This document shows positions 1-6,126 of a DNA stretch of 6,776 nucleotides, in pieces. The stretch's first letter is position 1, and each line of letters begins with the position of its first letter. The notes beneath the pieces were generated by a model, which searched no databases, had not been told where the DNA came from, and saw nothing but the letters and a program-made list of their open reading frames with translations. A program made the position numbers and the translations under genes. This DNA is from Ferruginibacter sp. (lineage in GTDB: Bacteria > Bacteroidota > Bacteroidia > Chitinophagales > Chitinophagaceae), in contig JAURKN010000221.1 of the NCBI GenBank assembly GCA_030831725.1, positions 1-6,776 of the forward strand, in the 5' to 3' direction.

Positions 1-34
1 TCAAAAACGCACTGCATGTATTGGTGTAGATAAC

Positions 35-619
35 TTAGGTTAAAGACAATAACAACTCGTGTAACTTCAGGACCTGGGGTATGACCATTTCTGTTTCATC
101 ATTACGTATGATGTAGTCGCATCTCTTCATTTTTTCATCCTCACCCATCTGCAAATTCATTTTTCTTAAAACATCCATTTCGGATATGCCATCACGTTGC
201 ATTACCCTTTTGACTCTTGATTCCTCAGGAGCGGAAACTCCAATCACTTTATCAAGATGTTTGTCTGATCCGCTTTCAAAAATAAGTGCCGCTTCTTTGA
301 TGGCATAAGGTGCTGATTGTTTTTTCATCCAATCCGTCGCATCGGAAATGGTGAAAGGATGAACGATATCATTCAGCAATTTCAGGCGTTCAGGATTATT
401 GAAAACGATAGATGACATGTAGCCTCTATCGTAAATCCCATTCCTAAAACTATTTTCTCCAAAATGATGAATGATGGATTGACGAACCTCCGCATTTTCC
501 TCTATGATGGACTTTGCCCTTTCATCCGCGTAGTACACCGGAATGCCCAGTTGCTCAAAGATTCTAGCGACAGTGGTTTTCCCGCTGCCGATTCCACCTG
601 TCAAACCTATTTTTAACAA
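35..619 (-). CDS. coaE: Dephospho-CoA kinase
   Basis: This enzyme phosphorylates the 3'-hydroxyl of dephospho-CoA with ATP, the last step of coenzyme A synthesis in the cytoplasm. The 194-aa length is normal for the family. Visible motifs are the Walker A loop GGIGSGKT at residues 8-15, the YADE segment around Asp32 (the likely catalytic acidic residue), IVHP at 85-88, EAALIFES at 109-116, an arginine-rich lid SRVKRVMQRDG at 134-144 and the C-terminal CDYIIRND at 167-174. The start is a TTG at 619-617: no in-frame ATG lies between it and the end of yajC, and it places MLKIGLTGG exactly where family members begin. No Shine-Dalgarno sequence is evident. It is the last complete gene of the minus-strand cluster, 29 nt after yajC. 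Identity is certain; the start codon is slightly less so. Confidence 0.96.
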   Translation of the reverse strand: MLKIGLTGGIGSGKTTVARIFEQLGIPVYYADERAKSIIEENAEVRQSIIHHFGENSFRNGIYDRGYMSSIVFNNPERLKLLNDIVHPFTISDATDWMKKQSAPYAIKEAALIFESGSDKHLDKVIGVSAPEESRVKRVMQRDGISEMDVLRKMNLQMGEDEKMKRCDYIIRNDETEMVIPQVLKLHELLLSLT

Positions 620-648
620 GAGTAATGATTTGGTTAGAACGCAGTCGA

Positions 649-987
649 TTATTTTTTGGCTTCAGTGGTAGCCGCTTTGTTCAAATTGGCTGTCCACTCC
701 ATGCTCAAAGCACTTTTTTCGATTTTGATGTAGCTGCCCGGACTAACTTCCAAGCTCAATGTATCATCTTCATTTACTTTATTGATGGTACCGTGTATTC
801 CGGCAATCGTTACCACTTTGTCGCCTTTTTGCAAATCGGAAATGAATTTTTTTTGTTGCTTCGCTTTTTTAGCTTGGGGACGAATCATAAATAGCCAGAA
901 TACCAAAATCATGGCACCCATGATGATCAGGTTAGACATTCCACCATCCGCTCCAGGCTTTTGAAGAAGAATAAAATTGAATTGCAT
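649..987 (-). CDS. yajC: Preprotein translocase subunit YajC
   Basis: YajC is a small inner-membrane protein that associates with SecDF and the SecYEG translocon and assists protein export; it is not essential in E. coli. The 112-aa product is of typical size. A short N-terminal segment ending GADGG is followed by one transmembrane helix (about residues 19-35), the hallmark IRPQAKKAKQQ at 35-45, and a small cytoplasmic domain with LQKGDKVVTIAGIHGTI (52-68). The C-terminus is Lys/Ala-rich. The ATG at 987-985 is the natural start. It lies 35 nt downstream of the DUF1573 lipoprotein gene and 29 nt upstream of coaE on the same strand, so all are probably co-transcribed. The family assignment is secure. 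Confidence 0.96.
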   Translation of the reverse strand: MQFNFILLQKPGADGGMSNLIIMGAMILVFWLFMIRPQAKKAKQQKKFISDLQKGDKVVTIAGIHGTINKVNEDDTLSLEVSPGSYIKIEKSALSMEWTANLNKAATTEAKK

Positions 988-1022
988 TTTGTAACGTTTA
1001 TTGTGTAAAAAAATGAAGTTGA

Positions 1023-1478
1023 TTATTCTGATTTGCCAACTACTGTTCCTTTTAGTAGCAATGTAGGAAATTCGGGATTGGCATTAGATTCTACGGTGAC
1101 AGTCTTATGTGCTTCTCCGGGTTTTCTGTCGCTGTTGAATTTTACTTTGATAAAACCGATTTGTCCAGGCTCTATAGGTTCTTCGGGTTTCTCAGGTACC
1201 GTACATCCACAGCTTGCCATTACGTTTGTTACTTCAAGCGGTTTATCTCCGGTGTTTTTAAACCTGTAGCTGAAAGACACAACATCTCCTTCTTTGATGG
1301 TTCCAAAATCGAACACCGAGTCGATGAGTTGAACGGTGGTTGGAGCCAGTGAAGATTTCTTTTTTTCTTGCTGAACCGGAGCAACTTGTTTGTCAGATTT
1401 ACGGATGTCGCAACTCACAAAGATCGACAATGTGAAAATCATTGCCACAAAAGATGCCATACTAATGTTGACTTTCAT
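1023..1478 (-). CDS. DUF1573 domain lipoprotein
   Basis: A 151-aa predicted lipoprotein with a single DUF1573 domain, an immunoglobulin-like fold common in Bacteroidota; its biochemical role is not established. The N-terminus has a hydrophobic signal segment (about residues 7-20) ending in a lipobox-like FVSC with Cys23 as the probable lipidated residue. A charged linker follows, then the domain: FDFGTIKEGD, FSYRFKNTGDKPL, the conserved ASCGCTVPE and PIEPGQIGFI. I chose the ATG at 1478-1476 because it gives a proper signal peptide, is preceded by an AAGGA Shine-Dalgarno-like sequence, and sits 7 nt after the nusB stop. A longer frame to 1556 would overlap nusB and bury the signal peptide. Anchoring in the periplasmic or outer membrane is inferred from the lipobox. 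Confidence 0.93.
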   Translation of the reverse strand: MKVNISMASFVAMIFTLSIFVSCDIRKSDKQVAPVQQEKKKSSLAPTTVQLIDSVFDFGTIKEGDVVSFSYRFKNTGDKPLEVTNVMASCGCTVPEKPEEPIEPGQIGFIKVKFNSDRKPGEAHKTVTVESNANPEFPTLLLKGTVVGKSE

Positions 1479-1485
1479 ATTTCCT

Positions 1486-2406
1486 TTATTTGAATGGGAT
1501 TTTATGAATTTTATCGCCTGCCATAAGCTCTTTGTGTATGTTGTCGAGCAAACCATTTACGAATTGTCCGCTTTGGGGCGTACTGTAGGCTTTGGCAAGA
1601 TCGATATATTCGTTGATGGTGACTTTAGTCGGGATGGTTTCAAAGAAAAGGAATTCACAAATGCCCATTTGTAACATGATCAGATCCAAAGCGGCGATAC
1701 GATCGGCATCCCAATTATTTAATTTGGGTTTTATCAACGCCATGGTCAAATCTTCTTTTTCTAAAACCGTTTTCACCAGATCTTTTGCAAAGTTCCATTT
1801 CTCATCACTCAAAATCACATCGAACTTGTGATCGCGAGGTTTGTTGAAATAGTTGGTAACCATGATTTGAATCTGTTCGGCATCATCATCCCAATTGATG
1901 AAATGTTCTTCTATATGGGCGATAAAATCTTCGTCTGGCAAAAGGAGTTCGTCCAAAATGAATTGCAGAATTTTCCGCTCCGATTTTGAATCTCTTTGAA
2001 GCGATTCGATGTATTCTTTGTATTCGTCCGTCGAGATCAGCTTGAGGTAACATTTTTTGACCAGATCCTGATCGATAAGATGGTTCAGTTTGGATTCCTT
2101 GACGACTTTGCTGAAGCTGTTATTTTCGAGGGTTTTCCACAACAACTCGTTGCCGGAGATTTTTGTATTGATGTTGAGGTCTTTCTCAGAAGGGAGATGC
2201 TTGCTGGCTTTTTGATGGGAATCTTTCTCGGCGTATCTGGCAATCTCAGTGATAAAAAGGATCAGATAAGCATATAAATCTCTCGTTTCATTGATTTTAT
2301 CTTTCAATAAACCATTCGACCCGGTCATGTCTTTCTCCTTTTCTGCACTGTCCATGGAGTAAAGGGTTTGCATGACTTTCACCCTTATGTTTCTTCTGCT
2401 GATCAT
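1486..2406 (-). CDS. nusB: Transcription antitermination factor NusB (long Bacteroidota type)
   Basis: NusB binds boxA RNA together with NusE (ribosomal protein S10) and supports antitermination during rRNA transcription. The C-terminal part, about residues 205-293, is the recognisable NusB fold: DADRIAALDLIMLQMGICEF, then IPTKVTINEYIDLAKAYS and SGQFVNGLLDNI. The protein has 306 residues, about twice the E. coli NusB length. The first ~200 residues begin MISRRNIRVKVMQTLYS and continue with charged, probably helical sequence, a layout I know from Bacteroidota NusB proteins. I chose the ATG at 2406-2404 over a TTG four codons upstream because it matches the usual MISRRNIR start. It is the first gene of the minus-strand cluster and has a candidate promoter box just upstream. 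The role of the N-terminal extension is unknown to me. Confidence 0.94.
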   Translation of the reverse strand: MISRRNIRVKVMQTLYSMDSAEKEKDMTGSNGLLKDKINETRDLYAYLILFITEIARYAEKDSHQKASKHLPSEKDLNINTKISGNELLWKTLENNSFSKVVKESKLNHLIDQDLVKKCYLKLISTDEYKEYIESLQRDSKSERKILQFILDELLLPDEDFIAHIEEHFINWDDDAEQIQIMVTNYFNKPRDHKFDVILSDEKWNFAKDLVKTVLEKEDLTMALIKPKLNNWDADRIAALDLIMLQMGICEFLFFETIPTKVTINEYIDLAKAYSTPQSGQFVNGLLDNIHKELMAGDKIHKIPFK

Positions 2407-2429
2407 TTTCTTACCCAAAAATTGAAGGT

Positions 2430-2437
2430 CAAAGGTA
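2430..2437 (-). promoter_or_regulatory. Candidate -7 promoter box for the nusB cluster
   Basis: Read on the minus strand this is TACCTTTG, an exact match to the Bacteroidota -7 consensus TAnnTTTG. It would start transcription roughly at 2424, giving a leader of under 20 nt before the nusB ATG at 2406. I see no convincing TTG -33 element at the expected distance, so the call rests on one box and its position. Confidence 0.45.
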
Positions 2438-2509
2438 AGCCATTTATGCCTTTTGATTCCCAGTTATCCGAATAGAGTGAAAAATTGTCGCATTTGTATC
2501 AGAAAGGAC

Positions 2510-2534
2510 TGACAGGTTGGTAAAACCTCTGTCA
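2510..2534. repeat. Imperfect inverted repeat upstream of groES
   Basis: TGAC-AGGTT, a five-base loop GGTAA, then AACCT and GTCA with a two-base CT bulge: nine paired positions in total. It lies in the 210-bp divergent region between nusB and groES, 83 bp before the groES ATG. It could be an operator or a leader hairpin. It does not resemble the CIRCE element (TTAGCACTC-N9-GAGTGCTAA). Function is inferred from position only. Confidence 0.35.
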
Positions 2535-2548
2535 ACTATTCCATTTAT

Positions 2549-2556
2549 TCAGTTTG
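2549..2556 (+). promoter_or_regulatory. Weak candidate -7 box for groES-groEL
   Basis: TCAGTTTG differs at one position from the Bacteroidota consensus TAnnTTTG and is the best match on the plus strand between nusB and groES. It would give a leader of about 55 nt. No TTG -33 element is found at the expected spacing, so heat-shock control through another sigma factor or another start point is equally possible. Confidence 0.22.
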
Positions 2557-2616
2557 GTATGAAATTCGTTGATGAGCCCGTATTCAAACATCTATTCAAA
2601 CCAAAAAATACAAAAA

Positions 2617-2898
2617 ATGGCAAAAAAGTTGAGCATTACCCCTTTGCACGACAGAGTTATCGTAAAACCGGCCGCTGCTGAAGAAAAAACCGCCGGAGGA
2701 ATCATCATCCCTGATACGGCTAAAGAAAAACCACAACGTGGGACCGTCCTTGCTGCCGGACCAGGAAAAAAAGATGAGCCTGTTACCGTTAAGGCGGGAG
2801 ATACCGTTCTCTATGGCAAATATGCAGGAACTGAAATTTCGATCGAAGGTATCGACTACCTGATCATGAGAGAAAGTGATATCCTCGCAATCGTTTAA
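2617..2898 (+). CDS. groES: Co-chaperonin GroES (Hsp10)
   Basis: GroES is the heptameric lid that caps the GroEL folding chamber during the ATP cycle in the cytoplasm. The 93-aa length fits the family. The sequence starts MAKKLSITPLHDRVIVKP, carries the mobile loop that docks on GroEL at about residues 17-34 with the motif GGIIIPDTA, then RGTVLAAGPGK, the GDTVLYGKYAGTE strand and the ending YLIMRESDILAIV. The ATG at 2617 is the start: it gives the standard MAKK N-terminus, whereas an upstream in-frame TTG at 2569 would add 16 non-conserved residues. The leader is A-rich (AATACAAAAA) with no Shine-Dalgarno sequence. It is followed 105 nt later by groEL on the same strand. Confidence 0.98.
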   Translation: MAKKLSITPLHDRVIVKPAAAEEKTAGGIIIPDTAKEKPQRGTVLAAGPGKKDEPVTVKAGDTVLYGKYAGTEISIEGIDYLIMRESDILAIV

Positions 2899-2936
2899 TA
2901 CCAAGTAGTTGGATAGAAAAGCTGATTGTTCAATCC

Positions 2937-2972
2937 GGTTTTGGGAATAACGTAAAAACTCTTTTCAAAACC
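2937..2972 (+). promoter_or_regulatory. Intercistronic hairpin between groES and groEL
   Basis: GGTTTTG at 2937-2943 is exactly complementary to CAAAACC at 2966-2972. In RNA the stem extends inward through two G-U pairs and two A-U pairs, giving about 11 bp (2937-2947 with 2962-2972) and a 14-nt loop. No T-run follows directly; the sequence continues into TTAATCATT and an A-rich tract before the groEL ATG. It may be an mRNA processing or stability element, or affect groEL translation. The structure is read from the sequence; function is inference. Confidence 0.4.
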
Positions 2973-3003
2973 TTAATCATTAAAAAAAGAAAAAAACAAG
3001 AAT

Positions 3004-4641
3004 ATGGCAAAAATGATCTACTTCGACATCGAAGCAAGAAACAGGATGAAAAAAGGGGTTGATACCCTTGCAAATGCAGTAAAAGTAACATTAGGCCCAA
3101 AAGGTCGAAATGTGGTAATCGATAAAAAATTTGGTGCGCCTCAGGTTACTAAAGATGGTGTGAGCGTAGCGAAAGAAATCGAATTGGAAGATCCAATCGA
3201 AAACATGGGTGCACAAATGGTGAAAGAGGTGGCTTCTAAAACCGCAGATATCGCGGGTGATGGTACCACAACAGCAACCGTACTTGCTCAGTCAATCATC
3301 AGCGAAGGACTCAAGATGGTTGCCGCCGGTGCAAATCCGATGGACCTTAAAAGAGGAATCGACAAAGCGGTTTCTTTGGTTGTTGAAAATCTGAAAGGAC
3401 AATCTCAGACTGTAGGCAATGACAGTAAAAAAATCCAGCAGGTTGCTACAATCTCAGCAAACAACGACGAAAATATCGGTAAGCTGATAGCTGAAGCCTT
3501 CGCCAAAGTTGGAAAAGAAGGTGTCATTACTGTTGAAGAAGCAAAAGGAACAGACACCACTGTTGAAGTGGTAGAAGGTATGCAATTCGATCGTGGATAT
3601 GTTTCTCCTTATTTTGTTACAAACAGCGAAAAAATGGAAGCAGAATTGCAAAATCCATACATCCTGATTTACGACAAGAAAATCTCTGCGATGAAAGACA
3701 TTCTCCATATTCTGGAGAAAGTGGCTCAAAGTGGTCGTCCGCTTCTCATCATCGCCGAAGATCTGGAAGGTGAAGCATTGGCAACCCTGGTAGTTAATAA
3801 ATTGAGAGGAACCATCAAAGTGGCTGCTGTAAAAGCGCCCGGATTTGGTGATAGAAGAAAAGAGATGCTTCAGGATATCGCTATTTTGACAGCGGGTATC
3901 GTGGTAAGCGAAGAACAAGGATATAAACTGGAGAATGCCGATTTGAGCTATCTCGGACAAGCTGCTTCCGTAACCATTGATAAAGACAATACAACCATCG
4001 TTGGTGGAAAAGGTAAAAAAGCTGAAATCACAGCTCGTGTGAATCAGATTAAAGCGCAAGTTGAAAATACTACCAGCGATTATGATCGTGAAAAATTACA
4101 GGAGCGTCTTGCGAAATTGGCTGGTGGAGTTGCGGTTCTCTATGTTGGAGCTGCTACAGAAGTAGAAATGAAAGAGAAGAAAGACCGTGTGGATGATGCG
4201 TTACATGCAACCCGTGCTGCTGTTGAAGAAGGTATTGTACCGGGCGGTGGCGTTGCGTATATCCGTGCAGTAAGCAGTCTTGATGCGAAGGTAAAAGGAC
4301 AAATCGAGGATGAGCAAACGGGAATGCAGATTGTGCGTCGTGCGCTTGAAGAGCCAATGCGTACTCTTACTTCCAATGCAGGAATCGATGGATCCATCGT
4401 GGTTCAGAAGATTAAGGAAGGTAAAGGTGATTTTGGATTTAACGCACGCACAGAAACCTATGAAAACTTGTTCAAGGCTGGTGTGATTGACCCAACTAAA
4501 GTAAGTCGTGTGGCACTTGAAAATGCTGCTTCCATAGCGGGCATGTTGTTAACCACAGAGTGCGTGATTGCAGATAAGCCAAAGAAAGAAGAACCCCACA
4601 TGCATGGCGGAGCGCCTGACATGGGCGGAATGGGATATTAA
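3004..4641 (+). CDS. groEL: Chaperonin GroEL (Hsp60)
   Basis: GroEL forms the tetradecameric double ring that encloses unfolded proteins and folds them in an ATP- and GroES-dependent cycle in the cytoplasm. The 545-aa product is full length. The equatorial ATP-binding elements are clear: LGPKGRNV at residues 30-37 and GDGTTT at 85-90, with Asp86 at the position of the catalytic aspartate of E. coli GroEL. The apical domain includes YVSPYFVTN and the middle part KAPGFGDRRKEML. The second equatorial part has GGVAVLYVGAATEVEMKEKK and EEGIVPGGGVAY. The tail HMHGGAPDMGGMGY is the usual Gly/Met-rich C-terminus. The ATG at 3004 gives the standard MAK start; its leader is A-rich without a Shine-Dalgarno sequence. 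It ends just before a strong terminator. No unusual residue stands out. Confidence 0.99.
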   Translation: MAKMIYFDIEARNRMKKGVDTLANAVKVTLGPKGRNVVIDKKFGAPQVTKDGVSVAKEIELEDPIENMGAQMVKEVASKTADIAGDGTTTATVLAQSIISEGLKMVAAGANPMDLKRGIDKAVSLVVENLKGQSQTVGNDSKKIQQVATISANNDENIGKLIAEAFAKVGKEGVITVEEAKGTDTTVEVVEGMQFDRGYVSPYFVTNSEKMEAELQNPYILIYDKKISAMKDILHILEKVAQSGRPLLIIAEDLEGEALATLVVNKLRGTIKVAAVKAPGFGDRRKEMLQDIAILTAGIVVSEEQGYKLENADLSYLGQAASVTIDKDNTTIVGGKGKKAEITARVNQIKAQVENTTSDYDREKLQERLAKLAGGVAVLYVGAATEVEMKEKKDRVDDALHATRAAVEEGIVPGGGVAYIRAVSSLDAKVKGQIEDEQTGMQIVRRALEEPMRTLTSNAGIDGSIVVQKIKEGKGDFGFNARTETYENLFKAGVIDPTKVSRVALENAASIAGMLLTTECVIADKPKKEEPHMHGGAPDMGGMGY

Positions 4642-4660
4642 TTCCATCGCTGATATTTTC

Positions 4661-4697
4661 AACAAAATTGCCCTTGTTTTTCAAGGGCAATTTTGTT
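4661..4697. terminator. Bidirectional rho-independent terminator
   Basis: A perfect 16-bp inverted repeat, AACAAAATTGCCCTTG at 4661-4676 and its complement at 4682-4697, with a five-T loop. The stem has a GC-containing core (GCCCTTG) flanked by A/T tracts, so the right arm ends in TTTTGTTTAT for the plus strand and the left arm supplies a T-rich tail for the minus strand. It sits 19 nt after the groEL stop and 45 nt past the end of the convergent SPOR gene, so it can stop both. Confidence 0.9.
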
Positions 4698-4742
4698 TAT
4701 GGCAGTATGGTCGTTTACTTTCAATTCAGATTTATACAATCA

Positions 4743-5699
4743 TCATCGCTTGATGGTTTCCACATATGCGGATTTTCCGAACAACATTCTTACTGAGTCT
4801 CTGATATGAGTACTATCTGTCAAAGCGCCTTTTACAGGCAGGGCGATTCTATATCTAACTGAATCTGAAGTGATCAACTTGATTTGTCTGGCAAAAGGCA
4901 AGACATTCAATCGGGAAAATCCTCTTTGTGCGGAGGGAAGATCTGTGTATGTGCGAACAATCACATAAAATTCATTTGGGGCAGAAATTTGTACTGTGTC
5001 TTTCAAGGCAGGCATTGTAGTGGCATCTACATTGATGTTGTTTACTGATGTATCCGTTGCAACTACCGGCTTTTGTTTCTGGGGGCTATCGATTACAGGT
5101 GTTGGTTCAACCACCTCTACAAGTGGCTCTTCTTCTTTTTGAATAAAATAATAAACCACAGCGCCTGTCATCGATAACAACAAAATGATGATGGCTATGG
5201 GTAACCATTTTTTGGATGATTCAGACTTCTTTTTAGAAGAAGAGAAATCTATGCTGGATTTATTGTTTTCAGATGAATTCTCCTTTGATTTTGATTTGCT
5301 TTGAGGGAGCGCTACCTCTGTTTTTTCAGGGATATATTCCCCTTGTAAAAAAGAATATGTTCCATCCTGGTTGTTGATGAGATATCCCAGTCCTCTGATG
5401 ATCATTGGCTTTCCGATGTTGAGAAATTGTTTTCCTAACATGCTGAAGGATTCAAGATCGGATGTCGCCAAGGGACGAATCTTACCAGACTCCTGAATGA
5501 TGAAATCAATTAGGCCGGAATCTGATTTTTCATTCTTGTCGCAATAAAATGTAACGCTGCCTTCTTCAAAGGGATATTCATATTCGGATTCTGAAGATTC
5601 CGTTTTAATTCTTCCATCGAATACAAAATGACCGATGGATTCGATGGCCACTTTTTTGTTCAGTTCGAGGTAACTGACGATGAGGGGTTCGACTTTCAT
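4743..5699 (-). CDS. HU-CCDC81-like / SPOR domain membrane protein
   Basis: A 318-aa protein with three parts. Residues about 7-125 resemble the HU-CCDC81-like N-terminal domains of Bacteroidota SPOR proteins, with SIGHFVFDGR (21-30), GLIDFIIQES (62-71) and a closing stretch around 98-120. A low-complexity Ser/Lys linker (132-164) leads to one transmembrane helix at about 165-186 (WLPIAIIILLLSMTGAVVYY). Next comes an acidic and Pro-rich linker, then a C-terminal SPOR domain at about 243-317, starting FYVIVRTYTDLPSAQRGF. SPOR domains bind denuded septal peptidoglycan, so the protein probably spans the inner membrane with its HU-like part in the cytoplasm and SPOR in the periplasm. The ATG at 5699-5697 is the only good start. 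It is convergent with groEL and divergent from the next gene. Architecture is clear; role in division or envelope organisation is inferred. Confidence 0.82.
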   Translation of the reverse strand: MKVEPLIVSYLELNKKVAIESIGHFVFDGRIKTESSESEYEYPFEEGSVTFYCDKNEKSDSGLIDFIIQESGKIRPLATSDLESFSMLGKQFLNIGKPMIIRGLGYLINNQDGTYSFLQGEYIPEKTEVALPQSKSKSKENSSENNKSSIDFSSSKKKSESSKKWLPIAIIILLLSMTGAVVYYFIQKEEEPLVEVVEPTPVIDSPQKQKPVVATDTSVNNINVDATTMPALKDTVQISAPNEFYVIVRTYTDLPSAQRGFSRLNVLPFARQIKLITSDSVRYRIALPVKGALTDSTHIRDSVRMLFGKSAYVETIKR

Positions 5700-5763
5700 G
5701 TGGTGGGGGTTATAAGTACTGATGCAATATATTTCTTATTTCGTAAAATGTTTCGTTTTCGAT

Positions 5764-5771
5764 TAAATTTG
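5764..5771 (+). promoter_or_regulatory. Candidate -7 promoter box, possibly giving a leaderless mRNA
   Basis: TAAATTTG matches the Bacteroidota consensus TAnnTTTG exactly and ends four bases before the ATG at 5776, so transcription would start at or next to the start codon. The -33 region holds only a weak TTTCG at 5739-5743. The whole divergent gap is just 76 bp, which leaves little room for another promoter. Confidence 0.5.
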
Positions 5772-5775
5772 TGTC

Positions 5776-6126
5776 ATGTTGAGTGTCGAAGAAAATGATT
5801 TTTTGAGATATTGGGAGCGGGTTCGTCTGGAATATAGCCAAACATCCAGCAAGATAAAAAGGGGCATACCCTCTGCTTTGTTGTTCTCCTTTTCTATTTT
5901 GTTATCCATCATTCTGGTTTATTTTTTATCGCCCGAATGGTATACCAAGATTTCTCAAAAAGCAGGAAAATCAACATTGGCGATTTTAATCGCCATCATG
6001 ATCACCGCATTTTTTTTCTCCTACATGCGTATGCACTATCAGTGGGAGATGAACGAACAGCATTACCGAGAACTTTTATTCAAATTGAAAAAAGAAAAAC
6101 CCCAAGAACAAAAATCAGAAATATGA
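5776..6126 (+). CDS. Small conserved two-helix membrane protein of unknown function
   Basis: I recognise no named family with certainty, but the layout resembles small Bacteroidota membrane proteins of unknown role. The 116-aa product starts with a charged segment, MLSVEENDFLRYWERVRLEY, followed by two transmembrane helices at about residues 30-51 and 66-84. Between them is a short loop containing SPEWYTKISQKAGKS. The C-terminal tail is charged, with HYQWEMNEQHYRELLFKLKK (87-106) likely helical, and ends in a Lys/Glu/Gln-rich stretch. Both termini are predicted to be on the same side, probably the cytoplasm. A TAAATTTG box lies right before the ATG. Its TGA overlaps the ATG of the FKBP lipoprotein gene (ATGA at 6123-6126), which suggests translational coupling and a possible shared function. 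Confidence 0.78.
   Translation: MLSVEENDFLRYWERVRLEYSQTSSKIKRGIPSALLFSFSILLSIILVYFLSPEWYTKISQKAGKSTLAILIAIMITAFFFSYMRMHYQWEMNEQHYRELLFKLKKEKPQEQKSEI

Noticed and set aside
1..17. Possible start of another minus-strand gene downstream of coaE (ATG at 17-15, then CAG TGC GTT TTT)
   Set aside because: Only five codons are visible before the window ends, which is too little to support a gene.
1479..1556. Longer DUF1573 reading frame starting at 1556
   Set aside because: It would overlap nusB by about 70 nt and put 26 extra residues before a clear lipoprotein signal peptide; the ATG at 1478 has a Shine-Dalgarno-like AAGGA and fits better.
2559..2681. A 40-codon upstream reading frame starting ATG at 2559, overlapping the groES start in another frame
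   Set aside because: It runs through the A-rich leader into the groES coding region, has no recognisable motif or ribosome binding site, and is of a length expected by chance.
2596..2904. A 102-codon open frame antisense to groES
   Set aside because: It covers groES almost exactly and has no motif; groES is unambiguous, so this is a shadow.
3454..4059. A 201-codon open frame on the minus strand inside groEL
   Set aside because: It is the antisense shadow of a highly conserved gene; its Phe/Ser/His-rich composition is typical of such shadows and no domain is visible.
4741..4755. Small inverted repeat CATCA-TCGCT-TGATG at the 3' end of the SPOR gene
   Set aside because: Five base pairs in coding sequence is expected by chance, and the much stronger terminator lies beside it.
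5937..6122. Extended N-terminus of the FKBP protein in the same frame
   Set aside because: It would overlap the two-helix membrane protein almost entirely and hide the lipoprotein signal that begins at the ATG at 6123.
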